Source: Clostridia bacterium | GTDB lineage: Bacteria; Bacillota; Clostridia; TANB77; UBA1234 | Assembly (NCBI GenBank): GCA_900753975.1 | Contig: CAAEBC010000079.1 | Location: 1-12,905, forward strand | DNA length: 12,905 nucleotides | Direction: 5' to 3' | Part shown: positions 1 through 6,280 of the stretch, in pieces | Layout: every line of letters begins with the position of its first letter | Position numbering within the stretch: position 1 is the stretch's first letter | Notes under the pieces: model-generated | Databases searched by the model: none | The model's input: the letters and a program-made list of their open reading frames with translations, nothing else | Told to the model about the DNA's origin: nothing | Made by a program: the position numbers and the translations under genes

Positions 1-22
1 AACATTATTATGATACCAAAAA
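1..22 (+). repeat. Left copy of terminal inverted repeat
   Basis: These 22 bases are the exact reverse complement of 12822-12843 near the right end of the window, with core ATGATACCAAAAA. The window starts at the first matching base, so the true repeat may be longer on the left. The bases that follow (ACTTTAGGGGAAAA, then an AT-rich run) also resemble the minus strand at 6141-6183 and 9915-9992, so this is one copy of a degenerate boundary repeat. It could be an element end, a recombination site or a shared gene-terminal sequence; nothing in the window shows which. Confidence 0.7.
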
Positions 23-32
23 CTTTAGGGGA

Positions 33-73
33 AAATATTATATATATAAATAATATATGAATATATAATATTT
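33..73. repeat. 13-bp A/T-only inverted repeat upstream of relaxase
   Basis: AAATATTATATAT (33-45) is mirrored perfectly by ATATATAATATTT (61-73) around a 15-base loop. It lies 85 bases upstream of the relaxase start. Dyads upstream of relaxase genes are often part of oriT or relaxosome binding sites, so this is a candidate for that or for a regulator site. The arms contain only A and T, so some of the symmetry may reflect base composition. Confidence 0.4.
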
Positions 74-104
74 GTATATTTATTGTATGAATAAATTATA
101 TTGA

Positions 105-130
105 AATATTCTTTTATTGAATATTTGTTT
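105..130 (+). repeat. 26-bp direct repeat, copy 1 (upstream of relaxase)
   Basis: This stretch matches 2361-2386 at 22 of 26 positions, starting with the identical block AATATTCTTTTA and ending with ATATTTGTT. Both copies lie upstream of a TATATTTG box and a mobilization gene. It may be a shared regulatory sequence for the two mobilization promoters or a binding site for a mobilization protein. Confidence 0.5.
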
Positions 131-131
131 G

Positions 132-139
132 TATATTTG
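132..139 (+). promoter_or_regulatory. Bacteroides-type -7 box for relaxase operon
   Basis: TATATTTG matches the Bacteroides -7 consensus TAnnTTTG. It lies 18 bases before the ATG at 158, which would give a short leader. I see no convincing -33 TTTG at the expected spacing, so the call rests on the -7 box. Its position also argues for the ATG at 158 over the upstream in-frame TTG at 101, which would lie before the promoter box. Confidence 0.55.
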
Positions 140-157
140 CGGTGTGAAGTTATAAAT

Positions 158-1720
158 ATGGTAGTAGTAGTTTTAAAAGCGGCAACTTCTTTCGCTGGTA
201 TTGATTATAATGAGCGAAAGAATGAGGAAGGCAAGAGTGAACTTCTTGTTGCAGAAAATTTTGCTATGAATCCAGATAATTTGAAGAAGTCGGATTATAT
301 AGCTTATATGGAATCTGTCTGTAGGACTAATCCAGCGGTCAAGGCAAAACAATTTCATGCAGTGATTTCATGTAAGGGGCGTGAATATTCGGCAGAGGAT
401 TTGAAAAATGTAGCTTTGCAATATATAAATAAAATGGGTTATGGAAATAATCCTTATATGATATATTTTCATTCTGATACAGAAAATAATCATGTACATA
501 TTGTTTCTACACGAGTACAGAAGAACGGACAGAAGGTAAAAGATAATATGGAAGCTGTGCGCTCACAGAAAGTCATAAATCAAATAATGAATGTTGATTT
601 AGCTTTGAAGGCTAAAGATGATATTTCAAAATACATGGAGTTTTCTTTTTCTACAGTGCAGCAATATAAGTTGTTACTTGAACAATCAGGATGGAAATTA
701 AGAGAAAAGGATGGATTATTAATTTTGTATAAGGGTGGTGAAAAGCACGCTTCAATTCAATTAGAGCAGATAAAAGATAAAGCTAAACAATATACACCTG
801 ATGAAGAAAGAAGAAAACAGATAACAGCTCTTTTATTTAAATATAAGCAAGGACTTTCCTATACAGAACTTCAAACTTTGATGAAAGATAAGTTTGGTAT
901 AAATTTAGTCTTTCATACAGGAAAAGGACATACTAAACCTTATGGATATACATTAATTGATTATAGAAATAAGAGAGTTTTGAAAGGTGGGGAAGTTATG
1001 GATTTGAAGGAACTTTTAGTAGAGCCTAATAAACAAGCAAAAGTTGAACACTGTAATAGTATAATTAATCTTCTTTTGAAAGATGGAACAAAATATACAA
1101 TGGATAGTTTCAAGAAATTAATGTTAGATTACGGTTATAGGTTTTCAATGAATGGCACAATATTTATAAATGGTGATGATAAGGCTTTATTGGTTCTTGA
1201 TAAAAAACTGTTGAAAGAACTTAGATATAATAGCAGAGTGTATGAAGCAAATAAATTTAATGTTGCTACACTTAAAGAAGCCGAGTTGTTAAGTAGAATT
1301 TATCATGTGAAAAAAGATGATATTTTGATTCAAGAGCATATGGATAAAAAAAATACTGTCTATACTGATATGATAAATAGTTATTTGGCTCATAGTTCAG
1401 ATTTACATTCTACATTAAGAGAAAAAGGAATTCTTTTTGTTGAAGATGATAATTTAGTTTATCTAATAGATAAAAAGAATAAAGTAATCGTAAGTACTGA
1501 TGATTTAGGAATCAATATTATAAAAGATGGCTATAGTAAAGATAGGATTACTCTAGTTACTCTTGATAAGATGGAAAGAATAAATGTTGAACAAGATTCA
1601 GAACTGGCAAGGGGATTTAATCTGATTGATGCTATTTGTGATATTCTTAGCCAGCATATAAATGTACAGCAAGATAAATCTCCTAATAGGAAAAAGAAAA
1701 GAGGACAGCAACAAAATTAA
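158..1720 (+). CDS. Relaxase / mobilization nuclease (MobB-like)
   Basis: This 520-residue protein is predicted to nick the transfer origin and pilot the transferred strand. The N-terminal 140 or so residues carry relaxase hallmarks: an early tyrosine in IDYNERK (Tyr17, candidate nucleophile), FHAVIS (His67), and the metal-binding HUH signature around FHSDTENNHVHIV (His105, His112, His114). This fits the Relaxase family (PF03432) common in Bacteroidales mobilizable elements. Residues 160-460 appear to be four diverged copies of one unit (about 164-207, 232-287, 312-355, 413-455), each with a helix such as FKKLMLDYGY followed by a strand pattern near LVYLIDKKNKVIV. The C-terminus is a basic RKKKRG tail. 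I prefer the ATG at 158 over an in-frame TTG at 101, because the latter lies upstream of the promoter box. It is first in a run with the ParA-like gene 16 bases downstream. Confidence 0.93.
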   Translation: MVVVVLKAATSFAGIDYNERKNEEGKSELLVAENFAMNPDNLKKSDYIAYMESVCRTNPAVKAKQFHAVISCKGREYSAEDLKNVALQYINKMGYGNNPYMIYFHSDTENNHVHIVSTRVQKNGQKVKDNMEAVRSQKVINQIMNVDLALKAKDDISKYMEFSFSTVQQYKLLLEQSGWKLREKDGLLILYKGGEKHASIQLEQIKDKAKQYTPDEERRKQITALLFKYKQGLSYTELQTLMKDKFGINLVFHTGKGHTKPYGYTLIDYRNKRVLKGGEVMDLKELLVEPNKQAKVEHCNSIINLLLKDGTKYTMDSFKKLMLDYGYRFSMNGTIFINGDDKALLVLDKKLLKELRYNSRVYEANKFNVATLKEAELLSRIYHVKKDDILIQEHMDKKNTVYTDMINSYLAHSSDLHSTLREKGILFVEDDNLVYLIDKKNKVIVSTDDLGINIIKDGYSKDRITLVTLDKMERINVEQDSELARGFNLIDAICDILSQHINVQQDKSPNRKKKRGQQQN

Positions 1721-1736
1721 TAAATATAAGTAAGAT

Positions 1737-2360
1737 ATGATAATATTATTTGGGAATCAGAAAGGTGGTTGTGGTAAAACGACTAATTGCATACAATTTG
1801 CCAACTATCTAGTAGAAAAAGGAAAAGAAGTTCTAGTATTGGATTTAGATTTTCAGCGTTCATTATCGGATAGAAGAAAAGAAGATATTGCGACCTATGA
1901 TAATGAACCTAAATATGAGGTTATACAAACCGATATATCTAATGTTGCTAAAATTATTAGTGATTTTACTAAGGTTGAGCAAGGAAATCTATTAATAGAT
2001 TTGCCTGGTAAGATTGATGATGATGCTCTGGGAACTATTCTTAAAGCTGCGGATATAATAATATGCCCATTTAAATACGATAAATTTACAATGGATAGTA
2101 CAGGTTTTTTTATCCAAGTGTTACAGTATTTAAATGTAAAAGCTAAAATATTCTTTTTACCTAACAATATGAGAACTGCGGTAAGATATGAAACAAAAGA
2201 ACAGGTAGTTGATATTCTTAAGCAAGTTGGTTTTGTTACAGATGAAATACCAGCTTCTGTTGCTATGGAACGTATAAATACATTAGCAATTAGTAATGAG
2301 TGTATTGATAAGGTGAAGAATGCTTATGATTATATCATTCAAGAAGGAGCAATAAAATAA
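1737..2360 (+). CDS. ParA/MinD-type ATPase
   Basis: This 207-residue cytoplasmic ATPase begins directly with a deviant Walker A box, KGGCGKTT (residues 9-16), with the signature lysine at position 9 that marks ParA/MinD/Soj proteins. It continues with VLVLDLDFQRS (A' motif, Asp36 and Asp38) and LLIDLPG (Walker B-type, Asp88). Length and N-terminus fit the short ParA class, without the N-terminal HTH of large plasmid ParA proteins. In Bacteroidales conjugative elements such as CTnDOT a ParA-like TraA precedes DUF3408 proteins, and the same order is seen here. Partition or positioning of the transfer complex is the likely job. No centromere-binding ParB is recognisable in the window, so the DUF3408-like gene downstream could be the partner. 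Confidence 0.9.
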   Translation: MIILFGNQKGGCGKTTNCIQFANYLVEKGKEVLVLDLDFQRSLSDRRKEDIATYDNEPKYEVIQTDISNVAKIISDFTKVEQGNLLIDLPGKIDDDALGTILKAADIIICPFKYDKFTMDSTGFFIQVLQYLNVKAKIFFLPNNMRTAVRYETKEQVVDILKQVGFVTDEIPASVAMERINTLAISNECIDKVKNAYDYIIQEGAIK

Positions 2361-2386
2361 AATATTCTTTTAATAGATATTTGTTA
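2361..2386 (+). repeat. 26-bp direct repeat, copy 2 (upstream of DUF3408 gene)
   Basis: Second copy of the element at 105-130, with 22 of 26 bases identical. It starts immediately after the ParA-like stop codon and lies 32 bases before the ATG at 2419. A copy in front of both promoters suggests common control of the mobilization genes. Confidence 0.5.
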
Positions 2387-2407
2387 TAAAGTTATTCATT
2401 TATTGTA

Positions 2408-2415
2408 TATATTTG
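2408..2415 (+). promoter_or_regulatory. Possible -7 box before DUF3408 gene
   Basis: TATATTTG matches TAnnTTTG, but it ends only three bases before the ATG at 2419. Used as a promoter it would give a leaderless or nearly leaderless message, or would favour initiation at the internal ATG at 2482 (residue 22). The gene may instead be read from the relaxase promoter. A TTG that opens the same frame at 2413 sits inside this box and is unlikely to be a start. Confidence 0.35.
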
Positions 2416-2418
2416 CAC

Positions 2419-2853
2419 ATGGCTGATAAATTAAGGAAAAAGCAAAATGAAGGTATTTCTAGTGTTCTGGAAATAGCTAAAATGATAAGAGGTGAAGAAT
2501 TGCATGGGAGTAGTATAAATGAAGCTCCTATTCAAGAAGCTAAATATGAAGTTGAAGAGGAGAAAGAACCACTTCATGTAGAAATGGAAACAACTTCTTC
2601 GGAAGTTTTTAATTTTAATGGCTCTAGTGAAATGGATTTGACGGACTTATTAGAGTACATTAAAGGAAAAAATTATAATTGCAAGGAAGTTCTATATGTT
2701 GATACAGATGTAAAAGAGGTGTTTGGGTTGCTCAAAGCTAAAGCCAAAATACCTATTTCATCTTTAGTTTCGTTTATTTTGGAAGATTGGTTAACTAAAC
2801 ACCGTAGCGACATAAGTTCTTTGATTAAGCAAAAAAAGAACCGTTTTCTTTAG
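2419..2853 (+). CDS. DUF3408-like mobilization accessory protein
   Basis: This 144-residue protein has an acidic, low-complexity middle (about 40-65, many Glu) and a C-terminal region (about 88-138). The C-terminal pattern is a VLYVDTDVKEVF strand/helix, then ISSLVSFILEDWLTKHRSDI and a lysine-rich tail, resembling the DUF3408 family (TraB-like proteins of Bacteroidales conjugative transposons). Such regions look like ribbon-helix-helix-type DNA-binding folds, which suggests a relaxosome or ParB-like partner; that role is inference. It follows the ParA-like gene by 58 bases and closes the mobilization run before the hairpin at 2907. The ATG at 2419 is chosen over a TTG at 2413 that lies within a promoter-like box. 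Confidence 0.7.
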   Translation: MADKLRKKQNEGISSVLEIAKMIRGEELHGSSINEAPIQEAKYEVEEEKEPLHVEMETTSSEVFNFNGSSEMDLTDLLEYIKGKNYNCKEVLYVDTDVKEVFGLLKAKAKIPISSLVSFILEDWLTKHRSDISSLIKQKKNRFL

Positions 2854-2906
2854 TACAGAAAAAGGGTCGTTTTGTGAAACAAAAGATTTTTGGTTAGGCT
2901 ATAGAC

Positions 2907-2936
2907 CCGTCCAATGGGTTTTTCCTCATTGGACGG
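2907..2936. terminator. Bidirectional hairpin terminator between convergent genes
   Basis: A perfect 10-bp stem, CCGTCCAATG (2907-2916) with CATTGGACGG (2927-2936), encloses a 10-base loop. A T-rich run (ATATTTT) follows on the plus strand. It sits between the stop of the DUF3408-like gene (2853) and the stop of the TetR-type gene (2942, minus), as expected for a terminator shared by two converging transcripts. Confidence 0.85.
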
Positions 2937-2941
2937 ATATT

Positions 2942-3664
2942 TTAGATAGAAACAATAATTTCTTTAGGGATTCCTGTATAATATGCTATTTTTTCTACAG
3001 GAATATTATCTTCTCTCATTTTTATTATAATATCAATATTTTCTTTAGTAATAGAAGAAGGTATAAACGTAAATAAAATGTCTGACAATTTGCTTATAGC
3101 CTTAATAACTTTTTGTTTGTCAGATTCTTTTTTTAAGTCTATTTCACTGAAAGTTGAAAGTTTATCATGCAAAATAAGATAATATATTCCTCCTATTATT
3201 AGTGCAGATATAGTTACAATGTCAATATCTGTATTGGAGAATATGTTTGAGAATTTTTGGCATAAAGGTAACGTGTGCAATTCCCGTAGTTGAGCGGTAC
3301 GTTGACTAGTTTCATTGTTATTAGCTAGTTCCCATTTTAGAAGTTCTTGCATGATTTTATTTTCTGATAAAGATTGAAATAAACCTACAAGAATGTTCAT
3401 ATATAGTGCTTTATCGTTACTAGATTGTTTTTGTGATTTTACAATATCGCTAAACCAATAGTCGTATTTTTTTACATACTCGTCAATGAACTTATTCAAA
3501 TCATCATATCTGTTATAGAATTGTACAGGCTCAATTTCAGCTTGTCGCATAATACCTGTAACTGTTAGATTAGAAAATCCTTCAGTTTCAATTAAATGGG
3601 TTGCCGCATTAATAATGCTTTCCTTTATGTCTTTGGCACTTCTTCGCTTTCTCCTTTCTTTCAT
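2942..3664 (-). CDS. TetR-family transcriptional regulator
   Basis: This 240-residue protein has a TetR/AcrR N-terminal DNA-binding domain at about residues 13-60: IINAATHLIETEGFSNLTV, then IMRQAEIEPVQFYNRYDDLNKFI, the usual helix-turn-helix and following aromatic positions. The rest is helical and should form the ligand-binding and dimer domain. The final 33 or so residues (208-240: IIIKMREDNIPVEKIAYYTGIPKEI) form an extra segment resembling a small helix-turn-helix-like tail. The start lies 2 bases after the synthase stop, so the two genes are translationally linked in one minus-strand operon. The likely target is the divergent region 4903-5070, which has a clean dyad overlapping the lipoprotein promoter. 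Its ligand is unknown; the synthase product is an obvious candidate. Confidence 0.85.
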   Translation of the reverse strand: MKERRKRRSAKDIKESIINAATHLIETEGFSNLTVTGIMRQAEIEPVQFYNRYDDLNKFIDEYVKKYDYWFSDIVKSQKQSSNDKALYMNILVGLFQSLSENKIMQELLKWELANNNETSQRTAQLRELHTLPLCQKFSNIFSNTDIDIVTISALIIGGIYYLILHDKLSTFSEIDLKKESDKQKVIKAISKLSDILFTFIPSSITKENIDIIIKMREDNIPVEKIAYYTGIPKEIIVSI

Positions 3665-3666
3665 TA

Positions 3667-4902
3667 TTATTTTATTTTTATGTTCTTATTTATATCATTA
3701 AGAGTATTGACTAAAGATTCTAATTGTTCAAGTTTATGCGTGGCAAGAACGCTGACCCTTAATCTTGCTTCTTTGGTTCTTACAGCCGGATATACAATTC
3801 CAATTGTAAAGATACCTTTTTCTTGCAACATTTTAGCAATTTCGTAAACCTTTTTATTATCTCTTATCATAATAGGAAAAATAGGGGAAACAGATTTTCC
3901 TATGTCGAACCCTTCTTCTTTCAACCGTTTTCTAAGATAGTTCGTATTTTCCCAAAGTTTGGTTCTTATTTGTGGTTCTTTTTTTATAATCTCTAAAGCT
4001 TTTAGTATGGATGCTGTGACTTGTGGGGTAGGGGCTGCTGAAAACACATTGCTGTCCGCATAAAATTTCAAGTATTGTATTATCTTCTTCGAAGCTGCTG
4101 CAAATCCCCCTACGCAACCAAATGACTTGCTGAATGTGCCAGTAATAATATCAATTTGACCTAAACAGTTATAGTATTCAGCTGTTCCTCTGCCATTGGC
4201 TCCCATTACTCCTATTCCATGTGCATCATCTAACATCAGCATGGTTTCATAAGTCTTGCAAAGAGTAATAATTTCCGGAAGTAAAGACAAATCCCCATCC
4301 TGGGAATATACACCATCTATTATTACAAGTTTAGTTTGATATTGCCCTTTGACTTCTTTTAGTACCTTCTCCAAATATTCTAGGTCGTTATGCCCAATTC
4401 GTTTTATATTTGTTCCTTTTAGTCCAGCCATTGCGCTTGTGTGGATATAAGGGTCTATCAATGCAATATCATTTTGACCCAATAAGGCTCTTAGTATTCC
4501 GGCATTTGCTCCAAATCCGGAAGAAAATAAAATAGCTTCTTCTTGTCCTACAAAAGAAGCTATTTCTTTCTCTAGCTGTTGGTGTATGTCGAGATAACCA
4601 CCTATTACTTGTGCAGCGCAAGCACCTGTTCCATATTTTTTTATAGCATCTATACCTGCTTGTTTAGTTTCTTCTCTTTGTGACATACCTAAATAATCAT
4701 TAGAAATAAATGCAATAACAGGTTCGTTGAAGCCTTCAATTGCCATTGTTGAACCGATACCTGTATGTGAAGTTATCCAATAGCTTTTACATCCGAAATC
4801 ATTTAGTTGCTCAATGTACTGCTGGAAATCATTTGCTCTCTCAATAGCATTTTTCCCATAGGATAGTTCAAAGTCTTTTAATGAATGATAAGTTTTTTCC
4901 AT
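3667..4902 (-). CDS. Alpha-oxoamine synthase (PLP-dependent, BioF/KBL/SPT-like)
   Basis: This 411-residue enzyme should condense an amino acid with an acyl-CoA, releasing CO2, to give an alpha-amino or alpha-hydroxy ketone. Class hallmarks are FISNDYLGMS (about 65-74), YGTGACAAQVIGG (90-102), the PLP-stacking histidine in DPYIHTS (His154), LMLDDAHGIGVMG (Asp225, His228), the Schiff-base lysine in GTFSKSFGCVGGF (Lys259), and the C-terminal RLRVSVLATHK with the carboxylate-binding arginine. Length is normal for the group, with a roughly 60-residue N-terminal arm before the core. Sequence alone does not separate serine palmitoyltransferase (sphingolipids), KBL, BioF or CqsA-type signal synthases. 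Biotin or threonine catabolism genes are absent nearby; instead it is followed directly by a TetR regulator and diverges from a lipoprotein. Cytoplasmic, promoter at 4929-4936. Confidence 0.9.
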   Translation of the reverse strand: MEKTYHSLKDFELSYGKNAIERANDFQQYIEQLNDFGCKSYWITSHTGIGSTMAIEGFNEPVIAFISNDYLGMSQREETKQAGIDAIKKYGTGACAAQVIGGYLDIHQQLEKEIASFVGQEEAILFSSGFGANAGILRALLGQNDIALIDPYIHTSAMAGLKGTNIKRIGHNDLEYLEKVLKEVKGQYQTKLVIIDGVYSQDGDLSLLPEIITLCKTYETMLMLDDAHGIGVMGANGRGTAEYYNCLGQIDIITGTFSKSFGCVGGFAAASKKIIQYLKFYADSNVFSAAPTPQVTASILKALEIIKKEPQIRTKLWENTNYLRKRLKEEGFDIGKSVSPIFPIMIRDNKKVYEIAKMLQEKGIFTIGIVYPAVRTKEARLRVSVLATHKLEQLESLVNTLNDINKNIKIK

Positions 4903-4928
4903 ATTAGTATAATTTAGATTGTATATTG

Positions 4929-4936
4929 CAAAAATA
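4929..4936 (-). promoter_or_regulatory. -7 box for synthase-regulator operon
   Basis: On the minus strand this reads TATTTTTG, matching TAnnTTTG, 26 bases before the synthase ATG. An ATTGTAT half-site, identical to one arm of the dyad at 4997-5014, lies at 4918-4924 near the expected transcript start, so the operon could be autoregulated. Confidence 0.5.
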
Positions 4937-4996
4937 GCAAATATATTATGTTTTTAAGCATTAACAGTGGAAAAAACAATATAATTCTTATATTAT

Positions 4997-5014
4997 ATAC
5001 AATTTGTATTGTAT
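4997..5014. promoter_or_regulatory. Perfect dyad operator candidate
   Basis: ATACAATTTGTATTGTAT has perfect 7-base arms around a 4-base spacer. Its right arm overlaps the -7 box of the divergent lipoprotein gene (5012-5019), a position where a bound repressor would block transcription. Size and symmetry suit a TetR-family dimer, and the adjacent operon encodes one. Confidence 0.55.
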
Positions 5015-5019
5015 ATTTG
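5012..5019 (+). promoter_or_regulatory. -7 box for Cys/His lipoprotein gene
   Basis: TATATTTG matches TAnnTTTG exactly and is followed by GC, as at 132-139 and 2408-2415. A transcript starting about 7 bases on gives a leader of roughly 45 bases to the ATG at 5071, ending in the A-rich run usual before Bacteroides starts. Confidence 0.6.
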
Positions 5020-5025
5020 CGATAT

Positions 5026-5039
5026 GCAAATGCATTTGC
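5026..5039. promoter_or_regulatory. 14-bp perfect palindrome at transcript start
   Basis: GCAAATGCATTTGC is perfectly self-complementary and begins where the transcript from the box at 5012-5019 should start. It could be a second operator or an RNA-level element in the leader. A GCAAAT half-site also occurs at 4937-4942 beside the synthase promoter. Confidence 0.45.
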
Positions 5040-5070
5040 TGAATAATTACTAACTTAAAAATATCGTTTT

Positions 5071-6069
5071 ATGAGAAAACAAATTTTAATTTTATTAGGT
5101 TTCTCTTTTAGTCTTATTGCTTGTCAGCAAAACGAAGAGATTGGTTCTGTGGAGGATAATGCCAATCCAAACGAACTTACTACTAGAGCTGCTTCTATGA
5201 GAAGGGTTCCTACACAAGCGGAAAAGGATAATCTTAAAAAGGATTTCCCAAATTTAGATGTAAATAATATTTCTGTAACAGGAGAAGCAACAGGTACATA
5301 TAATTGTATTGCTTATTCTATGGGGATAACTAACAAATGGATTGACCCAGAATCTTTTTACAATGATTTTATAGAACAGTATAAAAATGCTAAAACTTTA
5401 TATGGTTCGTCTTGTAATTATGAACAGACTAGTACAGAAGGTAGCAATGCTACTGTTGATGGTTGGGGAACAAGTAGTATAGATATGACTCATGGAAGTG
5501 TTGTATATAGTAGCGGTACTTGGGAGTCAAAACTTGGGCGTTATTTGCGTATTACCCATAAAAGGAGTGAGCTATCTGGCACTTTGTATGGTAGAATTTT
5601 GGTTTCTTTTATCGAGAGTAGAACAAAGACTGATATGTCGGAGATAAAGGAACTTGCAAAACAGATAGCACAAGAAGATATTGAACTTTCTGATGCAGAA
5701 AAACAAGCTGTCATTGATAAAGCTGCAAATATTAATTGTGAGGTAAAGACTAAGTTTAACGATTTGTTTAATTCATGGAACGAAGAAATTTCAATAAATC
5801 CACAAACTAAATATAGTTCAAGTACTCTCGCTTATACAACATTACCACAGTTTAAAGAAATGCAAGCGATGGGTAAAAATATTATTCCGTTAATAATGGA
5901 AAAACTTTTAGATGAAGATAATTTCTTTTTGCTTCCTCTATATGATGCTATACAGACTGATTCTCAATTAAAAATAAGCTATAAGAAAGGTGATGCAAAG
6001 ATTCTAGAAGGAGAACAGAATAAGGCTAAAAGAACAGTTCGTCTTTGGCTAAGTCTTTCGGGAAATTAA
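5071..6069 (+). CDS. Surface lipoprotein with papain-like Cys/His pattern
   Basis: This 332-residue protein has a type II signal peptide ending in SLIAC, giving lipidated Cys18. Residues about 70-180 form a compact domain: GTYNCIAYSMGI (Cys79), a tryptophan after it (W90), then GWGTSSIDMTHGSVVY (His141), WESKLG (151-156) and LYGRILVSF. An N-C-I-A motif followed by T-H-G and E-S-K-x-G resembles predicted NlpC/papain-like or DUF7689-like domains, so Cys79 and His141 may form a catalytic pair; family assignment is tentative. The C-terminal half (about 188-332) is helical and charged, of unknown role. It diverges from the synthase-regulator operon and shares its control region. A hairpin at 6096-6132 separates it from the MACPF block. 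It could be a peptidase, amidase or toxin domain. Confidence 0.75.
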   Translation: MRKQILILLGFSFSLIACQQNEEIGSVEDNANPNELTTRAASMRRVPTQAEKDNLKKDFPNLDVNNISVTGEATGTYNCIAYSMGITNKWIDPESFYNDFIEQYKNAKTLYGSSCNYEQTSTEGSNATVDGWGTSSIDMTHGSVVYSSGTWESKLGRYLRITHKRSELSGTLYGRILVSFIESRTKTDMSEIKELAKQIAQEDIELSDAEKQAVIDKAANINCEVKTKFNDLFNSWNEEISINPQTKYSSSTLAYTTLPQFKEMQAMGKNIIPLIMEKLLDEDNFFLLPLYDAIQTDSQLKISYKKGDAKILEGEQNKAKRTVRLWLSLSGN

Positions 6070-6095
6070 GTAAAATATAACTGACTTTTTGGGAT

Positions 6096-6132
6096 AAATA
6101 GCTCTTAACGTAATATGCTGTAAGAGCTATTT
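6096..6132. terminator. 12-bp stem hairpin after lipoprotein gene
   Basis: AAATAGCTCTTA (6096-6107) pairs perfectly with TAAGAGCTATTT (6121-6132) around a 13-base loop, followed by ATATATTT. It begins 27 bases after the stop codon at 6069 and is the likely end of that transcript, isolating it from the MACPF block. The T-run is interrupted, so efficiency is uncertain. Confidence 0.75.
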
Positions 6133-6140
6133 ATATATTT

Positions 6141-6183
6141 ACCTAAAAGTTTTTGGCATCATGGATTTGTTTTCTCTTCGTCC
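6141..6183 (+). repeat. Degenerate internal copy of the boundary repeat
   Basis: Read on the plus strand, CCTAAAAGTTTTTGGCATCATG resembles the reverse complement of 1-30 (CCTAAAGTTTTTGGTATCATA). The right half, TTCTCTTCGTCC, resembles TTCTCTTATCGTCC at 12842-12855, which flanks the right-end copy. The similarity spans about 40 bases with a few substitutions and small gaps, too long to be base composition alone. It lies just upstream of the MACPF block. Confidence 0.5.
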
Positions 6184-6241
6184 TTTTGTATATGTGGCGT
6201 ATTCGCGTGCGTCAGAAAGTAAATCTACGTGAACTCTATTG

Positions 6242-6249
6242 TGTATTTG
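6242..6249 (+). promoter_or_regulatory. Weak -7 box for MACPF operon
   Basis: TGTATTTG fits TAnnTTTG except at the second base. It lies 31 bases before the ATG at 6281 and downstream of the 6096-6132 hairpin, a suitable place for the promoter of the three-lipoprotein block. No better candidate is visible between the hairpin and the gene. Confidence 0.35.
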
Positions 6250-6280
6250 TTTCTAAGGACATAATTTTAAAACTATATTT

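Larger units (their letters stand above)
6139..6252 (-). pseudogene. Possible relic of a gene 3' end (37 codons)
   Basis: On the minus strand the frame reads 37 codons to a TAA at 6139-6141. It includes VDLLSDAREYATYTKGRREN and ends with MMPKTFR. The stretch has a more mixed base composition than its AT-rich surroundings (for example CGTATTCGCGTGCGTC on the plus strand), as if from a less AT-rich genome. No start codon with a full domain is present and I do not recognise the family. It overlaps the degenerate boundary repeat. It may be a fragment left by a past rearrangement, or a chance open frame. Confidence 0.3.

Noticed and set aside
101..157. TTG at 101 as the relaxase start, giving 19 extra residues
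   Set aside because: The extra residues run through the TATATTTG promoter box, and the family usually begins close to the IDYNERK tyrosine motif.
173..358. Minus-strand open frame of 61 codons inside the relaxase gene
   Set aside because: Lies wholly antisense to a well supported relaxase domain and has no recognisable motif.
3596..4117. Open frames at 3596-3847 (plus) and 3932-4117 (minus) within the synthase-regulator operon
   Set aside because: Both overlap strongly supported genes in other frames and show no domain pattern.
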